Origin: Phoronis australis
Lineage: Eukaryota > Phoronida > Phoronidae
NCBI GenBank assembly: GCA_002633005.1
Contig: NMRA01000022.1
Location: 300,056-364,055, forward strand
Direction: 5' to 3'
DNA length: 64,000 nucleotides
Shown piece after piece: positions 59,201-64,000 of the stretch (position 1 is its first letter; each line of letters begins with the position of its first letter). The position numbers and the translations under genes were made by a program. A model generated the notes under the pieces. It ran no database searches, was not told the DNA's origin, and saw nothing but the letters and a program-made list of their open reading frames with translations.

Positions 59201-61819
59201 AAGTTATGTTATCTCGCTACATGGTGTTAGTGAATCACGAGAAACTGACAATGTTCGAGCCGGACATGAATTTTGAAATACCAAGGTAATAAATATTCCA
59301 TTCTCTTGTTGTCTTGGAAACTAAGGTTGGGGGGGGGGGGCATTTCCAGTACCCCTGAATGCTTGGTTTTGTTGTTTTCTATTTCAGATGTAATGTAATT
59401 CTATTCTGTTGAATTGTTTATACATCTGAATCGGGTAAAAATGGCTTAATTGGTTCTGGTCGCATTTTGAAACCTACACCTCACCTGGCATCAGGTGACG
59501 TTGAATAAAAAACGATCAGCCTCATTTCAGCTGACACTAGGTGACTCTGGGAGCAAAAAAGAATGGTCCCAATCCATTTGGCATCAGGTAGCATTTTTGT
59601 TTGAAATGTGGATAACAAAAACATCAATCTTACAATAAACACATGACAATTTCACCAGAACCGGTTGAGCTAATTTCTTTGGCCTAACATTTTGATACCA
59701 TCGTTTACCATGAACATGACTGTGTTTCTTTTTGCAATACATCTTAATTAAAGGACATGGTGACATGACCCGATTAATGTACTTTCAGAAATTCTAGTTC
59801 TGTAAATATTTAGCTAAATGCACAAATTTGTAGCTAAGATCCCTTGTAACCATAACAACTTGATTATTTCTAGGAAAGCTGTTTGTCGCATGCCTATGGG
59901 GGATTTCTTCGATGGTTTCTTTATGCTGGCAGCTCAGTTCAATCCTCTAAAACTTTGTGACTCAGAGATGGCCATGCTTACGGCAATATCCATAATGAGT
60001 GCAGGTCAGTCTTGATGGACTTTGTCAAAGTCCTCTGACAGGTCACAAAAATTATCTCGAAAAGTGTGACGATTTAGATCTGCTCGAATGTTTTACCCAA
60101 TGAATATGGCAACAACACAGCCATCTAGCAGATGTGGGCAGTAATTTTGTGATTGATAGCTACTATACAGATACTCTTTAGTCAAATAGTCAATCATAGT
60201 ACTAGAAAGATGTAAACGCTTTCTAAATAAGTGATACATTTGATTCCTTTACATGGAGATTTACATTATTTGGATTGATAGTAGTGGAATGTGGCTGATG
60301 AAAATACACTAGAATCACAAAAGTTTTATGAAATTTAATCACTAAAAAGTTGACCAAGTTGATTTTTCAGAACTTTTTTGTCTCATCAGTTATCATGTTA
60401 AACTATTAACTGAAAGTGCGTTTTTTTCCATACAACCTTTTTGTACAAATCTGTTCCCACATGTTGAAGACCTGGAAATTTTATTCACCGAACAACTGGC
60501 ATCAAACTGGTTCTCAAAATCTGGGTCCTGTGTAAGTGACTATTGTTATCGACTGTGCCGCTTGCTTGTTTGCAGATCGGGAAGGCCTAGCTAATCTGAA
60601 AGCAGTGCAGAAACTTCAGAGTGTATTTCTACAGGCATTCCATCTGTACTTAAAGAGAGAACATCCAGGTAAGAACTGGTGCCATACTAAGAGTAAAAAC
60701 TGATATTTACTTTGTGTAGGACCGTAAACGTTTAAGAAATTTTGTAGCCAGGCAGACTTGATAAGGTCATGCCGTAATCACTGCTTTAAAACTGTGTTAC
60801 GTAGACGTTTGTCGTTTTTTTCAATCTTGTTAGCATAAAATCTCACCCATTTCTCAATAAAAGATGTGTCGCTCTGCATTAATGGTTTTCCATGTTCAAG
60901 GTCCGTTACCGTGGCTACCACCGGGGCAATATTTTGAAAAGTTGTCCTTCACGGTAACGTTAGAAGACCTTGAAAAATAAAAGGAGCAAATTTGGCAATT
61001 ATTTTTGTCTGAATTGGTGAGGTTTTACCGTATTTTGCCATTGATTTTAACAGTTTTCTAAGGATCATTCTGCATAGTTATACCTCCAGTTGCATTGCAC
61101 ACGTTGTTTTATGAAGTGCAATGCATACATGATGCTATGGTGGGCAGTCGCCCTCATTCTCGTCATGCACTATAGGCCATGTGACCATGAGGTCATCTAT
61201 GGCACTGATAACCTTTTTGAACTGCACTGTGGGACAGTTGTCAGTTCATAGACAACCAGTGACATCACACATAACTTGGTGACATGTAAACAATATTAGG
61301 GAGAACTGCACGTGTCACTTGCGTGCACCACACGTGATAGCACGGTTCCTCTGCAACATGCTTTTTGGTGCAAATACAGCAATTGAAAGTAACCGTCAGA
61401 GCAAAGTATAAGATTGAAAACTAACCTCAACATACAGTATAGTGAATGAGTACGTATATCTTTTGCACGAAAGATTCTCGAGGCACCATCAGATTATGGT
61501 AGTTCAATCTCACCGCCTAAAATGCAAATTATGAATCGGGTTACGTGTCCATAAAGTATCTGTGATGTTTATGAACTGACTACCACCCCGGAATGCATTT
61601 GAAAAATATAAATGCCGTAAACGAAATCCCTCAAGTTAAGCTGTGTGTTGGCTTTTATCAGATGAGCCCAATCGTTTCCATGACGTCTTGCGGATGATAC
61701 CTCTGCTACGGCGAATCAACCAGGAGCACGCCAAGGCTTTGAACAATGTGAAGATGGCGTCGCCAGAAATTGCTGAAGAGCTGCCTGATCTCCACAAAGA
61801 AGTCTACGGCAACGATTAG
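45536..61819 (+). CDS. NR1-subfamily nuclear hormone receptor (9 coding exons, 589 aa)
   Basis: Ligand- or heme-regulated type of DNA-binding transcription factor, expected in the nucleus. Joining exons 45536-45730, 49012-49153, 54697-55457, 56035-56073, 58137-58245, 59144-59285, 59874-60004, 60576-60668 and 61662-61819 gives 1770 nt with no internal stop. Domains: A/B 1-43 with nine Gln; two C4 zinc fingers about 44-109, with P-box region CEGCKGFFRR; C-terminal extension 110-125 (SRLGRRPKR); Pro/Gln/His/Ser-rich hinge to about 310; LBD about 318-589. The LBD signature is visible as FCKKLPGF followed by [10 protein letters not shown] (410-432). The AF-2 core LHKEVY (581-586) fits the activation consensus, unlike Rev-erb, which lacks helix 12. 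Start: ATG at 45536 has A at -3 and G at +4. Finger 1 resembles PPAR/E78; AHMETC and the helix 3-5 region resemble E75/ROR. The exact group (E75, E78, HR3 or the mollusc NR1P group) is not settled. DNA target and ligand are unknown. Confidence 0.94.
46478..46660. mobile_element. Family A element, degraded (receptor intron)
   Basis: TTTTCAAGGCCTCTTAACATT, ATAATGTCCTCG, TTGTCTGGTGAAAGCTATGG, then GGGGAGATTTTTACT; same orientation as the 58401 copy. Confidence 0.45.
46985..47192. mobile_element. Family A element, degraded (receptor intron)
   Basis: AACATGTTCCATCTTTGTGC, CAGTATTTTGGAAAC, GCAATTCACAGTAATG, AATTTTGGTGATGATTTTT and GTCTGAAATTAGTCGAATTT in family order. Confidence 0.45.
47204..47457. 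mobile_element. Family B-like element, diverged (receptor intron)
   Basis: Same length class, with ends GGAGTTTGTTTCACGAAAAG and CTTTTCATGAAACGGACCCC, which are inverted repeats. The interior has GTCTTGCACTC and ACATTTCTGTCTTAAATCTC remnants and otherwise differs. Confidence 0.5.
49012..49153 (+). CDS. Receptor coding exon 2: zinc finger 2
   Basis: Acceptor TATTACAG|GG and donor GAAG|GTAAGC. Encodes residues 66-112 plus the first base of codon 113. It begins GFFRRCI and contains the finger 2 ligands in the usual spacing (C, five residues CSNDEKC, nine residues, then CQYC), followed by RLKKCF and VGMSRE. The five-residue D-box is the standard nuclear receptor length. ITPFSRNSC replaces the more usual basic NRNRC run just before the third cysteine, a point to check against family alignments. 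Confidence 0.95.
53470..53810. repeat. Family E dispersed repeat, copy 2 (receptor intron)
   Basis: GTCAAAAATAGGACTTTTTA (with a short internal duplication), TTTTTGAGATCTCG, GGTCACGCGAGCCAATTAAT, GTTAAAAGTCAAAAATCAAA and GATATTTGGCTAAAATCGCA match copy 1. Confidence 0.6.
54180..54315. mobile_element. Family A fragment (receptor intron)
   Basis: AGTAAAGTCTCGCCAATTTC at the left end, then TTTCATTTTTCGAGGTCTTG. The second half is eroded. Confidence 0.45.
54697..55457 (+). CDS. Receptor coding exon 3: C-terminal extension, hinge and start of LBD
   Basis: Acceptor CGCTCACAG|CC and donor AAAATA|GTGAGT. The largest exon (761 nt, residues 113-366), markedly GC-rich against AT-rich introns. It starts with the basic extension [10 protein letters not shown], continues through a Ser/Pro/Tyr-rich hinge with a His/Gln/Pro low-complexity tract near residues 200-220, and carries VEIKSE (263-268), which matches the SUMO consensus with Lys266 as acceptor. 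Helix 1 begins near [10 protein letters not shown] (322-331); IIDAHMETC follows, resembling the AHLETC element of E75 and ROR. Phase 0 at the end. Confidence 0.95.
56035..56073 (+). CDS. Receptor coding exon 4: 39-nt microexon
   Basis: Acceptor TTTAACTGCAG|AAC and donor CCAT|GTAAGT are both strong and enclose 39 nt (13 codons, [13 protein letters not shown]). Both boundaries are phase 0, so the exon can be included or skipped without changing frame. It falls in the variable loop between LBD helices 1 and 3. Upstream exon 3 and downstream exon 5 are also compatible with each other directly. Regulated inclusion is possible; splice quality supports that it is real, but no transcript is available. 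Confidence 0.75.
56263..56310. repeat. GT dinucleotide microsatellite
   Basis: About 48 bp of TG/GT with interruptions (TTTG, CGCGCG), about 190 bp downstream of the microexon donor in the transcribed orientation. Confidence 0.85.
58137..58245 (+). CDS. Receptor coding exon 5: LBD helix 3
   Basis: Acceptor TTCATTTTTAG|CC and donor ACCAG|GTTTGT. Encodes residues 380-415 plus one base. The Met-rich lead is followed by [18 protein letters not shown], a typical NR1 helix 3, and KKLPG. A lysine here (about 412-413) probably provides one half of the coactivator charge clamp, with Glu584 in AF-2 the other; that pairing is inferred from family structure. Confidence 0.94.
58246..59143 (+). other. Intron 5 (898 bp) carrying a complete family A element
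   Basis: GT-AG, phase 1. About a quarter is the family A element at 58401-58643. There is a single N at 58390 just before it. The rest is unremarkable. Confidence 0.85.
58401..58643. mobile_element. Family A MITE-like element in receptor intron 5
   Basis: Begins TGTGGTAAAGTCTCATCA and ends TGGTGAGGTTTTACCACA; the ends are inverted repeats of each other. The interior is in the opposite orientation to the 18776 and 60835 copies (its GTTGTTGTGAACGCC block is the reverse complement of their CATTCACA-type block). About 243 bp, non-coding. Confidence 0.75.
59144..59285 (+). CDS. Receptor coding exon 6: LBD helices 4-5 and beta region
   Basis: Acceptor CTTTTGCAG|GG and donor CCAAG|GTAATA. Residues 416-462. 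Contains the core nuclear receptor signature [16 protein letters not shown], then [18 protein letters not shown] and a FEPDMNF strand region. QGSFEV closely resembles E75-type LBDs. Enters in phase 1 and leaves in phase 2. Confidence 0.95.
59286..59873 (+). other. Intron 6 (588 bp)
   Basis: GT-AG, phase 2. Begins with a poly-G run at about 59327-59340, and ends with a family E fragment (59672-59825) reaching to within 50 bp of the acceptor. Confidence 0.8.
59672..59825. repeat. Family E fragment (receptor intron 6)
   Basis: GGACATGGTGACATGACCCG, ATTAATGTACTTTCAG and AAATATTTAGCTAAATGCAC match the right half of the family. Confidence 0.5.
59874..60004 (+). CDS. Receptor coding exon 7: LBD helices 6-8
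   Basis: Acceptor TTATTTCTAG|GA and donor TGCAG|GTCAGT. Residues 463-506. The stretch [20 protein letters not shown] followed by [15 protein letters not shown] has the spacing of helices 7 and 8 in PPAR and ROR. Enters in phase 2 and leaves in phase 1. Confidence 0.95.
60005..60575 (+). other. Intron 7 (571 bp)
   Basis: GT-AG, phase 1. AT-rich; no repeat or structured element recognised. Confidence 0.85.
60576..60668 (+). CDS. Receptor coding exon 8: LBD helix 9
   Basis: Acceptor TTGTTTGCAG|AT and donor CCAG|GTAAGA. Residues 507-537. DREGL, the KAVQKLQ element and [10 protein letters not shown] match the helix 8/9 DR-x-GL and KVQ-Q pattern of NR1 receptors. Phase 1 on both sides, so skipping would keep frame but delete helix 9. 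Confidence 0.95.
60835..61032. mobile_element. Family A MITE-like element in receptor intron 8
   Basis: Starts ATAAAATCTCACCCA and ends TGGTGAGGTTTTACCGT, with the family's CCATGTTCAAGG, GCAATATTTTGAAAAG and GGCAATTATTTTTGTCTGAA blocks between. About 198 bp. Confidence 0.72.
61213..61607. mobile_element. Family I element with long inverted arms (receptor intron 8)
   Basis: The left arm (TTTTTGAACTGCACTGTGGG, TCAGTTCATAGACAACCAGT, GACATCACA) is the imperfect reverse complement of the right arm (61555-61607, TGTGATGTTTATGAACTGAC, GGAATGCATTTGAAAAA). The arms of about 55-60 bp enclose about 280 bp of non-coding sequence. Confidence 0.55.
61662..61819 (+). CDS. Receptor coding exon 9: LBD helices 10-12 with AF-2 and stop
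   Basis: Acceptor CTTTTATCAG|AT; TAG stop at 61817-61819. Residues 538-589. Helix 10/11 ([18 protein letters not shown]) is the usual RXR dimerisation surface. SPEI precedes [14 protein letters not shown], the C-terminus with a complete AF-2 motif. The receptor is therefore predicted able to recruit coactivators. Confidence 0.95.
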
Positions 61820-62845
61820 CCTCATGCAACGTCACATGTCTCACAAGATGACTGGGCATTGAAGAAAGTCATTGCTGCGTGAAAGACGCGTCCCTATTAG
61901 ACGACAAAGCTTGTAACATCAGACTTTAGTGTTCTGTGATAATGCACGGCATGTGTTGCCTAGAAACAGTCGTTGCCTAGTAACTGCGCTGAATGTGGGC
62001 TCAATTTGTCCGTAACTTGTCTTGCAAGAGATTTTTGGAATTTCTTGGAAGCAGTCTTGAAGATCTTGCATCCATGGTTTCACAAGCATAAACTCACTCA
62101 ACATGCTCAGTGTCCCGTATTCTATTGCAAAGGATTCTGTTACGATTATCATAAAAATTTGCGTGCCAAGGAAACCCTTTGACCGTGACTGGATACACAA
62201 TGTGCCTCTTATGGTGTTCCAGGGTTTAGTGTTTTGAAACAATACTGCATTTGCACAAGCTCTGGGTCTTCACAGACAACAATGCAACATTGTGACCGAC
62301 ACGCCTCCTGTGAAGAGATACGAGTCGGCCATTTCAGAGGCTAGCATTTGTCCTCGTGAGTGGAGGGAGACAGGACTCTCACTGTATATGTAATTCATTT
62401 TGTCAATCTCGGGCCAATCAGGGTCATGGAATTTTTAGTTGGAATTTAATGATAATGTCGTTTAATTGTGGTAATTCTATGTTTCTCATAGGAATAAGTT
62501 TAATCATAAGTGGATGCAAGTCAACTAAACAATTGCTTATGACATTTTTTTCTGTTTTAATCATTTTATTTCTTTGTGGGTGAATCTTCTGTTGATTCTT
62601 GACCTTAGGCTTTCAACTTCTAACTCGTGTTCCTCATATTTCAAAAGTTTAGTCGTCTGGACTTGCAAATGTGTTATGGTTAAACTAGTCGAGATTTTAA
62701 CATCCATTTATAAATATTATATATATATATATATACATATACATGTATACAAATGTATAAAGTTTACTATTCTCAGTGAAACTCCAGCAGTTGACTCTGA
62801 GATTTTGTACATTGTACAATAAATGTATTGAGAAATATTATTTTT
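61820..62845 (+). other. 3' UTR of the receptor gene
   Basis: Runs from the stop codon to a likely cleavage zone just after AATAAA (62818-62823) and a downstream T/G-rich stretch. Includes an AT/TATACAT tract at about 62717-62755 that could form hairpins. The end is inferred, since no transcript data are available. Confidence 0.55.
62818..62823 (+). terminator. Canonical poly(A) signal AATAAA
   Basis: First canonical hexamer noticed at a plausible distance after the receptor stop (about 1 kb), followed within 20-30 nt by TTTTTGTGTAG, a U/GU-rich downstream element. A later, longer 3' UTR form cannot be excluded. Confidence 0.55.
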
Positions 62846-64000
62846 GTGTAGTCTTGCTTCACGTAGCATAGAACCTGTATTGCAGTGACACTGTTGACTG
62901 TTGATCCTGATCTTACTGTTTTGTGCCATATATAATCGTTGAAAAATACTGCTTGCAGGATGTACGTATTGTATGTAGTGCTGATTTTCATCACATTGAT
63001 TGACTGTTTCAAATGACTTTGAATAGTCACTAAAAACAGTGTTGTTATAGATGGAAATATTCAAGGGCATTATTACACATTTTCCTTACACTCATCCTGT
63101 CTAGTGAAAGTAAATACCCGTTGGTGGAAATTGAGGGCACTGCTTCATTGTGAAAAATTATTGCAACTAGAATCTCGGAATGGTGATATTGTGTTTTTTA
63201 GCTTAAACCGATTGTACATTGGTTTGTTCTAATAGCTGAATATGATTATTTAACAAAAGTATTGAGATTCAGCAATTTTGTGTTCAGTTAAATGCTTTTT
63301 GTATGTTGTTTTTGTAGAATGAATTTTAGGGGGACACACGTTTTCCGTCTTTAACTTACAATAACATTGTTTCAGTTTTAAACGAAGTGAGTAAGTGTAA
63401 ATCAGAGAAAAATCTAGAGTATCCATGACTTGCCATTGATGTAAACTCGTTTCTCACGTGATATGATGGTTTGAATTAAAAAATGTGTATAGTTTTAGTC
63501 TAGTCAAAGGTCGAAACAACGACCATAAATACCCCGTTGAATCGTGTGTCCTGACAACTGGGTGTCATGTGCGTGTGTTAGTGAGTGTGTTTGCTAAGGT
63601 TTGAGTTTCTTGCCTTTAATTTCCAAGCAGCCAACTGGCATCAGGACAGCATAATTACGATTGTGGACTTGATTCTTCTTGAATTTCCTTCGTTTATGTT
63701 TTTTGAAATTGCTGTTCTTTAGAATTTATTGCTGTATTCTTAATGTCACACGCTGTGCCTTGCATTAAAATCAAGTTAGCAGTAGTGAACTTCCCCCTTG
63801 AAGCAATCAATCAACTCGGTTCAGTAGATTGTGGTGTGATTTAGAAATACTGACTTATCATTTTAAAAACAATGTGAACCACGGCTTTCAACAATGGCAC
63901 TGCGTGGGACCTTGAATGTACAGTAAACACTCGCCTTCAGTCATAAAACAAAGTTTGATTTAGGAGGCTTACCATTATAAAATTATAAAATGGGCCTTTT
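62846..64000. other. Downstream flank, no gene seen
   Basis: AT-rich sequence without a convincing open frame, repeat family or RNA gene. It may be intergenic or part of a longer 3' UTR. Confidence 0.5.

Larger units (their letters stand above)
60669..61661 (+). other. Intron 8 (993 bp), mostly repeat-derived
   Basis: GT-AG, phase 1. Holds a complete family A element (60835-61032) and a family I element with inverted arms (61213-61607), which ends about 55 bp before the exon 9 acceptor. Confidence 0.85.

Noticed and set aside
1-64000. tRNA, rRNA, CRISPR, phage or bacterial operon features
   Set aside because: No cloverleaf-type B-box, regular spacer arrays or compact same-strand gene runs were seen; the sequence is clearly animal nuclear DNA.

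Overview
This is animal (metazoan) nuclear DNA: AT-rich, intron-rich and gene-poor, with GT-AG introns and many short non-autonomous transposon relics and minisatellites. Three single N bases suggest a draft assembly. The one well-supported gene and the repeat style fit a marine invertebrate, most likely a lophotrochozoan such as a mollusc, but the species cannot be fixed from the sequence.

The only confident gene is a plus-strand nuclear hormone receptor of the NR1 subfamily, at about 45.5-62.8 kb. I reconstruct nine coding exons (45536-45730, 49012-49153, 54697-55457, 56035-56073, 58137-58245, 59144-59285, 59874-60004, 60576-60668, 61662-61819). All junctions are in phase and give 589 aa. 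The product has a short A/B domain with a poly-Q run, a complete two-finger DNA-binding domain split by an intron exactly between the fingers, a long Pro/Gln/His/Ser-rich hinge with a SUMO-type motif, and a full ligand-binding domain ending in an intact AF-2 core. Its features mix those of E75, E78, PPAR and ROR/HR3, and I cannot place it in a named group from memory. The 3' UTR probably ends after an AATAAA at 62818.

The first 45 kb contain no recognisable conserved gene. They hold (i) a possible chain of small upstream exons (690-709, 4990-5066, 38412-38464) whose phases join in frame to the receptor, a low-confidence but testable 5' extension; (ii) a less AT-rich stretch at 36.8-38.5 kb with a perfect inverted AGGTCA repeat; (iii) at least ten families of dispersed short repeats, several with clear terminal inverted repeats (called A to J here); and (iv) minisatellites of 23, 30, 39, 42 and 53 bp and a long TAC/ACT array. 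Family A is the commonest, with about 16 copies or fragments, several of them in the receptor's introns.

Nearly all long open frames outside the receptor exons are chance frames or translated repeats. No tRNA, rRNA, CRISPR or bacterial-type feature was seen.
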